From contig JADWOT020000007.1 of NCBI GenBank assembly GCA_036345935.2, forward strand, positions 1,318,517-1,382,516: 64,000 bases of DNA, written 5' to 3'. A program made the position numbers and the translations under genes. Source of the DNA: Taenia hydatigena (Eukaryota; Platyhelminthes; Cestoda; Cyclophyllidea; Taeniidae). The first letter of the stretch is position 1; every line of letters begins with the position of its first letter. The notes below the pieces were generated by a model. It was not told the origin of the DNA. It saw only the letters and a list, made by a program, of their open reading frames with translations, and searched no databases. Of the stretch, positions 38,985-50,087 are shown piece by piece.

Positions 38985-39212
38985 ACAGGGTGCTTTGCAA
39001 GGGGAGTAGTCCCTACTTCTTCCCCTCCCCTCGTACGCGCGCATACGCGCATTACATAACGACCAGCCATGGGACGCATTCTGCACATACACGCAATCCA
39101 GGCTGCCCCCTCTATCTTGGTATTCATTAATGGGCCAATCCTCGAGGTAATGCAATACGAGGCCGACCCGTGGACGGGGTTGAGCAAGCTCACAGCACCC
39201 GTCCCAGTTGGA
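38985..39212 (-). repeat. Left arm of a short-loop inverted repeat
   Basis: About 230 bp matching the reverse complement of 39,778-40,015 at roughly 87% by eye, with the outer 100 bp nearly identical. On the minus strand the frame beginning HYLEDWPINEYQDRG is open in both arms, but a frame change follows in the right arm. The loop is about 565 bp, so the arms could form a hairpin in single-stranded DNA or RNA. Confidence 0.8.
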
Positions 39213-39777
39213 AAAATACAGGTAATTTCATTGGTCCCAAATTAGGGACCGTTGCAGAAATTACACTGCAAAGAACAGATACTACACATGATCTTAGCTC
39301 AGAGAGCCGAGAAGCGATGCCCCACCGCGCCCACCCAAACCATGGCCTTGAGTAGCTTTCACTTGCTCCCTGACCGCTACACCATCGCTACCCAACAGCC
39401 TCTAACATAACCCGTCTTTTGCATATCTTTCCTGCGTTTCGTCTAATTCTCCACGCTCATTATTACCCATTTTATTTCCTTTCCTTCTTTTTGTCTCATT
39501 CATTCTCAGCTGAATTGCTCATCCCTAATCACACATATCTATGCGCACTCTACTCACTTTCTGTTTCAGTAGGCTGTCATTAAGCCATCCCACCTCTCTG
39601 GCTGACCTCTCAAGTGCAGCCATCTTGCTACACTTATACTTGCAATTAGCTACGCATCCTGCGCCTCTGTACTCTGATGTTATGGTGCTGTGCTATTCTG
39701 TGCTACAGTCTCCACTGCACCATCGTGAAACAATCAAATACGCACATTGACGCTGTCGTTTACTTCCATGCGGCCGT
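39213..39777. other. Loop of the short inverted repeat
   Basis: C/T-rich, gene-free DNA separating the two arms. Confidence 0.45.
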
Positions 39778-40015
39778 GTGCCCAACTGGGACGGGTGCTG
39801 TGAGCTTGCTCAACCCCGTCCACGGGTCGGCCTCGTATTGCATTACCTTGAGGATTGGCCCATTAATGAATACCAAGATAGAGGGAGACAGCGTGGAGTG
39901 CATGTATGTGTGGAGCGCGTCTCGCGGCTGGTCGTTTTGCAATGCGCATGTACGTGTGTACGAGGGGAAGGGATGGAGTAGGGACTGCTCTTCCCGCAAA
40001 GCGCTCTGTAGGTTA
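39778..40015 (+). repeat. Right arm of a short-loop inverted repeat
   Basis: Reverse-complement partner of 38,985-39,212. Homology starts at the motif CCAACTGGGACGGGTGCTG and fades near 40,015. Confidence 0.8.
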
Positions 40016-40596
40016 GTGTGGCGCAGAAGCTTCACAGAAAATGTGACACATTTAAACTATTTGAAATCGAGTCAACCATAAATACATTAGCTTTTCACGT
40101 ATTTATGTGGATGACTTTATGTTAGGCAGCCGATAAATGACAGTGCTACCCGCATATTTAGCATTCCCTATTAATGCGGCATCTCTACCTACCTACATTT
40201 AGATTCAGATGCCAGCTTAAACAGGTGATTACGGTTTTCAAGCGAAGCATAGAGGATATACACATTGTGACGGTTTCATCGTTCTCCCTTCTTTACTGCG
40301 CCTGCACCCAATAGGAGAAGACTGATTGCTCTGCGTCATCTTTATTACCTTGGACAAAATGTAGATCGAGAGCGTATCAATTGGATGTTATGGGATGGCC
40401 TCTGTCGGCGTCAGGGGGATTAACCTGCTACTGAGGGACGAGATTCGAGAGTTGTTTTCTCGATGCATGCCTAAAAGGCACAATTAAAGAAAAAAGTAAC
40501 TATTACACACGTTAATTGGACATTTGAGGCAAAACGTAAAGTCCCTATGTAAGCAACTTCAGCTATATCAAACAGTAAGGTCGATTAAAGCAAAGA

Positions 40597-40790
40597 AATA
40601 TGAAAAGATACATATCAGAATTAGGTTTTGCCAATGTCAACCTGCGCCTTTATTGTCGGTTCATTGTAACGCAAAAGAGATTGCAAGGAGTGTACGAAGG
40701 ATGAAGCACATGATACAGTACAGACAAACTTTAGCAGGTCCATTTTACTAGGCGTCAGTCAGTGCCTTCTCCTCAGAAGGGCCTTAGCCC
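40597..40790 (+). repeat. Flank segment shared with 62.3-62.5 kb, same orientation
   Basis: Aligns directly with about 62,330-62,480 (for example GTGTACGAAGGATGAAGCAC here against GTGTACGAAAGATGAGGCAC there, and GTCAGTCAGTGC in both). The orientation is opposite to that of the neighbouring CAP gene copies, which are inverted with respect to each other. Confidence 0.65.
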
Positions 40791-41542
40791 TCAAAAATTG
40801 AGAATCGTATCTTCTTTAGCAATATTATCCCCAAACATTTAATTCGTCAACAACATGTGGCAAACACACATGCAGCCCTCTGCTGACCTATTCCATTTGG
40901 TGGTTTTTATTAGTTGTAAGGCATGCAGTACCAAAGCACCCAGATCCATCTCTCCATCACACACAAATCCTAGCATAGAAACTATCAGTTGCCATTTTTA
41001 CTGGCTCCGATTGCAATACGAATCATTTGCAGTCAATAACGGGGTGAGTAGTTTTGTTATCTCTGCATCTGGTGGCAGCGTGTTTGGCTGACTTGATTGA
41101 GTGGAAAAGGGCATGCTTGGTTGTGTAGAATGCAGAAGGGAAGGAGCAAACTTGGAAGGGTGGGATCGTTGGCCAATGGGAAAGTTGTGTGAGGGAGAAA
41201 GGGAATGGCTTATTGTCACATGAAAGTGACGATAGAGGTGATGGCCTCCTGCCAAGAGAATGGCTAAATCTGATCGTCCACCATACTGAACTGGTCTATT
41301 TGGAAACGATTTGGCATAAACATTGCAAAACGTATCATGCATTCTGCAGAAATTCTGGGATAGAGGCATATTGGTTGCGTAAATCTGCTGCTATGTTGCA
41401 TATGATGGTGACGAGTTTGCCATTACCCTAACATTGTGAAATTGGGAGTGATTCTGTTTGACAGATCTGTTGCACAAAGCCTGCTTGACCTGCTTTGATT
41501 GAAGGAGCTACCGTGCCATTTCTCACTATGCCACGTTTCACG

Positions 41543-41550
41543 TATAAATA
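41543..41550 (+). promoter_or_regulatory. TATA box of CAP copy A
   Basis: TATAAATA, about 140 bp before the first coding exon. The homologous position before copy B (62,187-62,194, minus strand) is also TATAAATA, and the flanking TTTCACG is conserved. Confidence 0.6.
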
Positions 41551-41682
41551 GGTGGGGAACCCTCGCCCTCCTAGCCCACTTGCCACGATGATGTGCCCAC
41601 GAAACGGTGAGCTGACAATTGCGGAGTAAATGTCAGTTCCACACTCGTATGTTGCTCTGCGCAGGCGAAGTAGTGATTCTGC

Positions 41683-42814
41683 ATAACTTTTGCGTTGCCA
41701 GGTCTCTTTGTGATAGTCTTCAGCCTGATTGCTGCATCTCATCAGGCATCCACAGATGTGGAAAGAGCGCAAATGCTAGAGGCTCATTTGAAGTTCGAGA
41801 AAGAGTGTACCCTCCTGCTAGCGATATGCTACTAACGGTACGTTTCTTCTCCTTACGTCCGTGGTGGGCAACAAACTTGTTCGCACCCTAAATTGCCCCA
41901 CGTGCTAAGTTACTTGGCGGCATTTCATAGCTTCTTTTCTACTTATCCAGGAGTACTCGACCGAACTGGAACTACTGGCAGATTATTGGACCAGTCGATG
42001 CAGGTTCGAGCATCCAGATTGGAGTCGACATCCACAATACGAGGGACTTGGACAAAATATCGCATTTATCAGTAACTTTAAGCCACCTATCACCGAAGCC
42101 GCTTGTGGCTGGAAGAGTGAAGATAAGTACGACACTTATTTCGACGACTCTTGCAGCTACGTGCGTGGTCATTACACACAGGTAAGAGAACAGCATGTGC
42201 ATACCATTAATTAGGTGCAGCGCATGGATGCCATCGAGTGTGCTTTGTAAGGTCATTTCTTCCCAAGTATTGCAAGCCTACTTGCAATTTCATGCGAGTT
42301 GAGAGAGTAGACGTAAATGAGTGGAAGTATGGAAAATGGTATTATGTAGCTAATCACCACATAGTATGGCTTGTTATGCTATTTTGTGCACAACCAGATG
42401 GTGTGGGCGAATTCGAGTCTGGTGGGCTGTGCCATGCGGCAGTGTGACAATATGTGATCTGGATGGATAAATCCACAATACTTTACTGTGTGTCAATACA
42501 TGACCGCGTAAGTGTGATTTCATTTCGAACGATTGCTTGATCGGTTGGCTGGTGGAATTAATGGATGACTGTTTAGCTGTTAAAACAATAGCTTTGACAT
42601 GTGCAGTTGTGACAGGGATAGTGAACTTCTTTAGGGGAAACTTTATGGAAAACAGCCGTATACATCTGGAACCAGTTGCAGCAAATGTCCGATGGGATAC
42701 TCGTGTTTTCGCAACCAGTGTATCAAACAGCCTACGTGCAAAATATTGCTGCCGACATTGGAATTGGAGACTCCTAAGGATAGAACTCTGCCAGAATACA
42801 TGGTCTGGAAATGA
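41683..42814 (+). pseudogene. CAP/SCP/TAPS (venom-allergen-like) gene, copy A, broken
   Basis: Secreted cysteine-rich CAP-superfamily gene with four exons: 41,683-41,837, 41,951-42,181, 42,398-42,507 and 42,635-42,814. Exon 1 encodes a hydrophobic signal-peptide stretch and the VYPPASDMLLT part of the CAP fold. Exon 2 (77 codons, phase 0) is fully open and holds CRFEHP, NIA and GHYTQ, the CAP1 signature with its His, followed by donor GTAAGA. Exon 3 begins MVWANSSLVGCAMRQC (CAP1 continuation) and ends ..VCQY (CAP2) before GTAAGT. Exon 4 encodes PYTSGTSCSKCPMGYSC, the cysteine-rich tail, and ends in TGA. Lesions are an apparent 2-bp deletion in exon 1 before VYPPAS, a TGA at 42,455-42,457 in exon 3, ATA where a start codon would be expected, and an exon 3-4 phase that does not close. 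Inverted relative to copy B. Confidence 0.85.
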
Positions 42815-43740
42815 GCCTAACAACCACCGACTGTACTGGTTACATCTGCCATGGCGTCCTTGGATTTGAGCATCACGTCTTCTACTCATCCTGCTATACC
42901 CACTTTCTACCCTGTTTTGAGCACCAAGTCGTCTTATGTTGCTGATAACTTCAATAAACTTAACGCTTTCTTCACTACCCCTCATTGTCAGTGCAGTGTT
43001 AGTTGGAGGTATACACCTATTTGCATACTTAGGAGAATGTGAATGCTGCTACGGAGGATTCCGATTGTATGGAGTGGTTCGGTAAATCAAACATCCAACT
43101 GTCAAAGAGAATGGGTGATATCTGTTTAGTTATTTGCTGCGCCCCTCTAGGAGGAGGCAAATATGTAGTAGAAATTCGTCAATGTTTGCCATGCTTTACA
43201 GGCCGTGAAAACGCTGAGAGTTTTAGAGTGGAGCACATAATTAAAGTAATAAATTAGGAACGCACTTATTCATACTTAAGTTGCGAAGGTTGAGCTTTTA
43301 TCACTTGGGAAGAGTTTATGCATTGCAATCGAATCATTAGCCATTTCATCCTGTTTTGCTAAATGTTAGTGATTTAGACTTCTGTCAAAGGCTGGTAGAG
43401 GTAATGTGAAGCTTGCCACTAATCAACTGTTTTAGTTCTTACAATGCTATCATTCTTCTGCAGTTGTGTCTACACTCTGAGCGACGTGATGCGTGATTGA
43501 CAAATTCATACGAAAACCGCGCTTAACCAAACCACTGACCCCACCATTGTTGATTAACAAATGCGGTCCTTTGTAGGAGGTTTTGCAAGTGTCATTTGAT
43601 TATTTGAAGCATTAAAGCAAACAGCATGTTGCCCAGGCGTGCCTACGTAGAGAGTGCATTGGTGGTTTGACAAGAAAAGTCGAGCGAATTGATGCATTTG
43701 GACCACGTTAAGTTTCGCATGACTTGGCGGTAAGGTTGAT
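42815..43740 (+). repeat. 3' flank of CAP copy A, duplicated with the gene
   Basis: Sequence after the gene still matches the reverse complement of the flank of copy B (60,075-61,006), for example 42,865-42,960, 43,010-43,110 and 43,510-43,560. The duplication therefore covers the gene and about 0.9 kb downstream. The 72-codon frame at 43,039-43,257 is not kept in copy B and is not supported as a gene. Confidence 0.65.
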
Positions 43741-43764
43741 ATTCAAATGGCCTACGTCTACACA

Positions 43765-43855
43765 CAGGCTGCACCGAATTCACGCCGCTCTATGGTGCTC
43801 GGGAGACTTTATCACTTCCACTCTACAGCACATCAAGCTGCACTCAGCGATTAAA
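43765..43855 (+). repeat. Flank segment shared with 59.97-60.04 kb, same orientation
   Basis: Aligns directly (CCGCTCTATGGTGCTC here, CCGCTCTGTAGAGCTC there; CTCTACAGCAC here, CTCTGCAGCAC there), although the neighbouring block is inverted between the two sites. Confidence 0.5.
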
Positions 43856-44399
43856 GATGTTAGAATCGGCTCGGAGCAAAGTGCGCAATGTACCTCCTTA
43901 GATGCTTCATCACGCTCATTGCAATTAAAAAATCTTCCCCACTTTTCCAACAGTTTATTCAGTGGTCCTGCAATGTCTGCGAAATCTATTGACGGAATTA
44001 CTGTAACGACCTACTAAGCTTGAAAAAATGCTAGGTGCACACTTACTCTTTACCAGTAAGCATAAACAAGGCTTATACAGACGAGACAGTGAAACCTGCC
44101 ACTTGTAACCCGATCAACAAGAAGTTCAGATGAAAGGCGTGCTCCGGAATATCTCTGTTTAAGACGGATATATCACATAGGCTATAAAGGAGAGGGAAAC
44201 CGTCGCCGTTCTACAAAACCAGCAAAATTTGGGACAAGGAAATTCAACAACGTAAAATATCTGCCGCCCTCTTAATTATAGTGCATCTCAGATATCATCC
44301 AATAGCAAGGGTGTCCATAATGAAAACGGATGGTCCGTTTGAATGAAATGCGAGAGATAGGCTGTCTACTTGTACGTTGGCCACCCCGCTTGGTAGGCA
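43856..44399. other. Intergenic, nothing recognised
   Basis: A plus-strand chance frame ends near 44,017. There is no homologous frame at the other CAP locus. Confidence 0.4.
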
Positions 44400-47330
44400 T
44401 TACACTTCTAGTTTTACTGGCATGCGCACCTATCACGATGGCGAAGAAGGAAGGGCAGCGTTGGAGAATGCATGATGGCGGATAGGAATGAGAAGATGTG
44501 GGGATAGATCCTGGTGGGTGGGTGGTAGGCGGATAGGTGGTGGTGTGACGCGGTGATCAAGACTAGTGATGTAGCAAGGAAGGTGAAGGGTGGAGGAGGG
44601 AAATGATTGGTGGGGTGTGGTGGGGATTGCGCGCACGAGCAACAGGAGAGAGAGGAGAGATGGGAGTGACGGCAGGGAGAGTGATAGGGGAGATGAGTGA
44701 TGGGAGAGGGAGGAGAGTAGGATGTTTGAAGCAAAGTCATCGTCAACGACTAAACACGTTGAAGACACCGGCTCCTGTCTGATCGTCGAGGTTGAGCCGC
44801 GTTGGATAGGGCCAGTGCTTTCTCGGTGCTGCTGAATCTCTTCTTCCATCGTCTTAAGAGCCCTCTTATCTCAGCTTTTGTACCGTGCTTTACAATGCAC
44901 TGCGCTCTTCAATATGCATCTTCAGCCCTGCTGTTTCTGCTTTCAACTTCTGCAGTTTAAACCTGACTTAATCCCTTCTATTGACTACATTTTTTAATGC
45001 ATGTTTACTTAATTGACGCTGAATTTTTTATCGCTTTTTTATTCCTTTATTTGTCAATTTTTCGTAATGCCTTTTGGAGTAAATGAATTCCTTTTAAAAC
45101 TTCCTAATTAGTTTACAGGGCCAGATAAATTGCGCGGTTTTTTCTTCGTTGTATTACTTTGCACGCAACGCAGTGAAATCATTCCGTACCACGAGTTATT
45201 ATTGGGGTATCCCGCTATTCTCCTAAAGGGCTAAGCTCGGTCAAAGGTCCAGAGATCACAGCATCCACTTAGTTCTGCAAGTCGTTCAAAATTTTTACGC
45301 AAGGACCCGATTCTTGTTATTTGAATGTCTGAGGCTATCATTTATTTGGTATGGACGTTAATTGCTCTTCAACCAGTTGACCTAGTCCTGGACTCGACAA
45401 GTAAAATAATGTTGTCTGGCCGGCCTTCATACTCACAGCTCCTCTGCTGCATGCAACTTTGTACTCGGTGATGGCAAATATCAGTTTACTACATTCCTTA
45501 TTCTTAAACACAATGCGTTTCATAAGTGCAGGGATATTCCGTTATTTACCATCATTTTATTTATTGGCCCCGACTCAACAAAAGGAATATTGTTGCTACA
45601 CCTCCACTCTACAAAGCTTAATGTACTGCTTTAAACTACTTGCAAGTCTTCTGCGGCATTTCTTCTGCTCGAACGTCTCAGATTTAAGTTGATCTTCGAG
45701 GTACAGATGCGTCATTTTTTTCCAGTAGTTAATTGATGGCAGTTGTGACAGCTAAATTTAGAAGATGTTTTTGTTGCTTCATCAATATGTTATGATTTTA
45801 GCTTGATTCCTTGGTTGCGATTATTGTTATAAGATGGTTTGCTGCACAAGTTAATGAATATCGCACTTAGGTTGTGAAATTCAATGCAGTGGTTCCAATT
45901 TTAATTACCATTATTCACCCGATAAATTTGTGCGCAGTTATTTAGACAACTTTTATTTATCCTTTGTAGTAAGTCTTAAAACTCGCGTTCCTGTCAGTAA
46001 GGAGCAAATCGAGGGATTCTGGTGATTGTTGGCCTAACGACAGCGACTTTACCGATCGACATTCATACATCAGGCGCACCGTCACACCCTACCGCACAGG
46101 CTGGCGTAATCGAGAATGCCGACAGTGTGAATCAGGCCATTCGCTGTTTCCATAAGCGAGCATGCATAAACCCATCTCGATTGATGTATGCATCAAGCGC
46201 AACTAATGAGGAGGTGAATTTGCTCATAGTGAGTACCTCACCTCCTTTTCCTACATTTTTCCCTCCCTCGTGTCTGCGTCCAGTACCGCCGTACTGGGCT
46301 GCTACGTCTTGCTATAAAACCGACAATACTTATTCAACCAGCGTCGCCTCACGACCCCATCTGCATGCGCATGCGTGATGTGAATATGGAATCCGTGACA
46401 ACGCCTTTACCTACCTTTACTGCACGGAGATATATCGTTCACATACAGAGTGCCTGTGTTCTACTTCAGAGAGTCGATAATCTATCCATTCAAGAGGGCT
46501 GCGTGGACCTTTATATAGATGCTATTTCTGGATGTTCTTGATCCAATTACAGTGTAAACTGAAAGCTTTTAAAGCTAATTTGGAAAACGTTAGCATCCAA
46601 CGTCAAATTCTTTAGAGGTCCGTTGAGTCTGTTTGGTGCCCTGTTGTTCATATTCTTGTCTTCGTTCAAGTGGACCACGCACTCGTCTTAATAAATGGGG
46701 TTTTCGCATAGCCGCCTTGTTCATTAACGGTCACAAATTCGATGGACATTGGGCTGCAAAGCTGCGTAGGTTCAGCACTCCAGAATATATAATTAGGTGT
46801 GGCATCCATTCGTCCGTCCAACAGCATCAGACCGATTTCGCCAAGTGATTTCAACTCCTAGCATCTATTCGTATAATTGGAGCACCTGGTCTATCTAGGC
46901 CAAAAAATACGCGAACGTGTTGCCATTACAAGGCGTCAAATTTGGTTGAGCAAGTTTTGTGAAGAACACGATAGGTACCCGTGACGCCAGACCCATCTAT
47001 TAACCAGCCATACGCATACCACCCCTTTGCTGGAAGTAAGCCGCCTAATGGAGGAGATGATCTAAAATAAAGTTAAATAATCATCGAAGCCACTGTGAAC
47101 CTCTGTGATCGTGCTAATAAAGATAAACTGTAGCACGCAATGGAGCATAAACTATAGGAATCTGAATGCTGTAATTAAGAAGGATGCTTTTCCTTTACTC
47201 CACATAAACGAATAGTTAGAGTCGTTACTTTGGTTTAAATGGTTCTCCTCCTGATTCAAGTTCAGGATTGTAGAACGTGGAAGCGGCAGGGGCGAACAGA
47301 TGGAAGTCTGCTTTTACGCTGTTGTATCCA
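44400..47330 (+). repeat. Right copy of a 3-kb dispersed direct repeat
   Basis: Direct partner of 28,550-31,700. It opens with a strongly purine-rich (G/A) tract at about 44,450-44,720, which explains the serine/proline/leucine-rich minus-strand frames there (44,414-44,849) as low-complexity artefacts. Around 46,738-46,805 it shares the FDGH.AAKLRRF frame with the left copy. Confidence 0.75.
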
Positions 47331-47769
47331 CTGTATCGACTTCGAGTGCGTAATGTGGCGGCCTCATTCCGACGCCTGATGCAGCAGCGTGAGTAGGTTT
47401 ATTGACTAGGAAAAGCATGAATTGTCTGAAGGGCATAGCGCTCAAATTTAAGGTGGTGTTAGACAGCCTATGAAATGCAGAACTGAACTTGAGCCCAAAG
47501 AAATGTCGTTTTTAGGAGAGATGTTGCCCTTCTAGGACGTGGACACATCAGAAGGGAAGACAGTCCCCTAATACCATGCAAAAGGGGTGAGAAATGACCA
47601 ACACCATCAAGAGACGAAGCTCAGCATTTTTTTGGGTTAAGCAAATTACTACTCCTGAATAATCTTGCTAGCCAGCACCGTAAATTACTCAACAACCTGT
47701 CGAATCTGTAGGCGCTCTTCACAGACTTTCTGACCGACTGTCAGGAACGAGTGTGCTGGAGCTGATTTT

Positions 47770-49270
47770 CACTGATTTCCTACGTAACGCCTACGCTGAC
47801 CTAAATTGTGCGAGAGGCACCTTTTCCACCCAGCAAAGAGACGCAGACATAGCTGTCACAATGAACTGCTTTGATGACCTTCGCTCGCAGCTAATTCACA
47901 CCACCAATATCAGGAGGAGAGAATTTCAAGTGCTTGTGAACTAGTAAGTGATCATTGTATTATCAATCTCGATGGCATTCTCATCTCTGATAGAGACATT
48001 TGGTAGCATGATGCAAAACTGAATCCAGTAACTGGCAGTCCGAACCCAATGAGTTGCCTTTTCCTTCAATCTGTGGTCACCATTATGACACTCACAGTCT
48101 AGTCAGATAGAATGCATGTCAACGAAGTCCGCAAAAATAACGTGAGGTCATGGGCAGCACCAACTAATCAAACGAGTCTCAGTGGCATTTCGGGTTCGGC
48201 ACTTACTGTGGGTGTTTCATAAGGTGCTTTGCTATGATCGCCGCTCCGCTGCATAAATTTATTAAATGGGAAGCGTAAAAGAAGATTAAGAAGAGAAAGA
48301 GCATTATATGAAGTGCTTGAAAGCTGAAGCAAGTGCCCACTATATGCACTCACACAGGCACGAGCGATGCAGCCGTGAACGGTGTCATCGAAAATAGGGT
48401 CCAAGAAGAAAGGCAACATGCGTGGATGATTATAGTAAGAACGGATCAAATACTCACTTGATAGCAAGTGTGAAAGAGATTGACCGTTCTGCATCATGGA
48501 GGTACGAGAAACTGCAGCACTATGATCATACAGATGAATACAGAAAAGTGCATGCGTATGATAATGCATACACGGAGCACTTGATTCGATCCATAGCTAC
48601 TAAGGCTCCATTTTTGAAAGCCAACTCTTACCTGAGTCTTTTTTCTTCCAGTGCGTAGAGACACGCGTGACACCGGGACATTTTTGCAGGGCACTGGATG
48701 AGTGGAAGAAGCGGATCGCATTCACACCGAACTGCTAATGGCTTTTGCCAAGGGTGCACAATCAGACGAGCGAGATCTAAGGCCACAACGGACGCCTCTT
48801 GCACATATGACTACGGTTCATGCAGCAGTTAAAATTTCGTCGTGACGGAGGCCTACAGGCCATTAAAATGGAGCGCCTTTTAGTGTCAACAATGTTCCAG
48901 GGATTGTATTGCGTCTAAATGAGGACGCAAGCATACTTGTACCATCGCATGCAAGCAATCACGATTGTCCTACATGAGCCAAAAGAAGCACTTTAGCAAG
49001 CAATTTTGGAATAACATCTGCGGAGACGGGAATCGGTACACAAATTCAGACCAATTTGCCCACCATAGCTGCACTTTAGTGTTCATCGCCTTTTGAGCAA
49101 GGAGTTAATCCGATTGATAAACGTTGTCACTTCGTAATGCTTTGCCCACATCATTCTGCTTTAAACCACTAATTTACGAGTCCGCAAAGCTGCACCACTA
49201 AACAGATGCGAAATTGAAGTTTGCACACTCTGTAGACATAGGCTGCAGTAGTGTGATCGGTATGGGATGG
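47770..49270 (+). repeat. Element segment with an internal insertion
   Basis: Its two ends (47,770-47,940 and 48,830-49,270) match consecutive parts of the reverse complement of 37,925-38,500, while 47,940-48,830 has no counterpart. The middle contains a minus-strand frame (48,168-48,569) with possible donors GTAAGT near 48,208 and GTAAGA near 48,632. It could be an inserted sequence with exons of its own, but no domain is recognised. Confidence 0.55.
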
Positions 49271-50007
49271 GATATTTTGAAAGTGCTGTAAGTAATGCAT
49301 GTCGCTGCGGTAGGCGGTTGATGCTGCAAAATAAGCTACTTAATTTCTGATCTTAATCTGGTTAATTAGCCTGGATTGGGACCTATGGGCCTCGATTTGT
49401 TTGACGGCCTCCAGATTTTAAGATCACTACTTAGCAGACACTTTTACAAGCGCAGATGGCTAAGTCATAAGGTTTCCTTTGGCTCATGTCCAGTAACTCT
49501 AGCCTCAATAATGGCATTACGTTGCAATACGCCCTAAACTCTTATTATTGGTATCGCATTACTGCCTCGGGTGATGCATTACATCGAAAAGAAAGGATAC
49601 TAGTAATCCGATTGGCAAGGATGATAATGGATCATAATCGGTACCATAACCAAGCGTCGCTAGGCCAGGCATGTGGATGAGAGTTGAAGTTGTCATGGCG
49701 ACAAGCATTCAGTCTGTATCTTGCGTCCTGTTGCAGTCGGAGGCATTAGATTTGGCTGTGAATGGGCGGTTTTTACCACCTCTGCCTCCCACGACAACGT
49801 TATCATTCCCTCCGACTCATTTTGCACAATTCTGCAAGCATCTATTCGTAAGTCTGGCCCGTGTGACTGTCTTTGCTTGAAATCACTCGCGATAGCAATG
49901 CTAGTTCAAAGATTGACTAAATTTTATCAACTATTGGCCTACCATTCTGCCTTTCTGAGGTACCATTTTGTATGAAAATCAAAGACCATGTTAAGAATGA
50001 AAGATAA
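49271..50007. other. Intergenic with one candidate exon
   Basis: At 49,737-49,847 a 111-bp stretch lies between a pyrimidine-rich acceptor ending TTGCAG and a canonical donor GTAAGT. Two of the three frames are open, so no protein can be assigned. The remainder shows nothing. Confidence 0.25.
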
Positions 50008-50087
50008 TGACAGCGGCGGGATCCGAACCCGCGCCTTTTCAGACTGGTGCCTAAAACCAGCGCCTTAGACCACTCGGCCACGCTGCC
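50008..50087 (-). tRNA. tRNA-Leu (TAG)
   Basis: An 80-nt minus-strand cloverleaf. The acceptor GGCAGCG pairs with CGCTGTC (one G-U) and the discriminator is A at 50,008. The D arm GGCCGAGTGGTCTAAGGC is typical of tRNA-Leu. The anticodon stem CTGGT/ACCAG carries the loop TTTAGGC with TAG complementary to 50,051-50,053. A long variable arm is present, and the T arm is GCGGG-TTCGGAT-CCCGC with perfect pairing. It has no intron and no encoded CCA, as in eukaryotic nuclear genes. Confidence 0.93.

Noticed and set aside
38700..39155. 151-codon minus-strand frame
   Set aside because: Overlaps the hairpin arm; several frames are open at once, the other arm shifts frame, and no domain is recognised.
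41428..41772. 114-codon minus-strand frame, partly conserved at 62.1-62.3 kb
   Set aside because: It covers the promoter, TATA box and exon 1 of the CAP gene on the other strand. Copy B breaks the frame, and the similarity is explained by DNA homology of the duplicated promoter.
41972..42256. 94-codon minus-strand frame conserved at 61,542-61,748
   Set aside because: Antisense shadow of CAP exon 2. The plus-strand reading of copy A gives CRFEHP and GHYTQ followed by a proper donor.
42374..42985. Longest open frame in the window (203 codons, minus strand)
   Set aside because: It lies antisense to CAP exons 3 and 4, which carry the recognisable CAP motifs, so it is a shadow frame.
44414..44849. 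Overlapping 110- and 138-codon minus-strand frames
   Set aside because: Low-complexity Ser/Pro/Leu-rich products of a purine-rich tract, not kept in the partner repeat.
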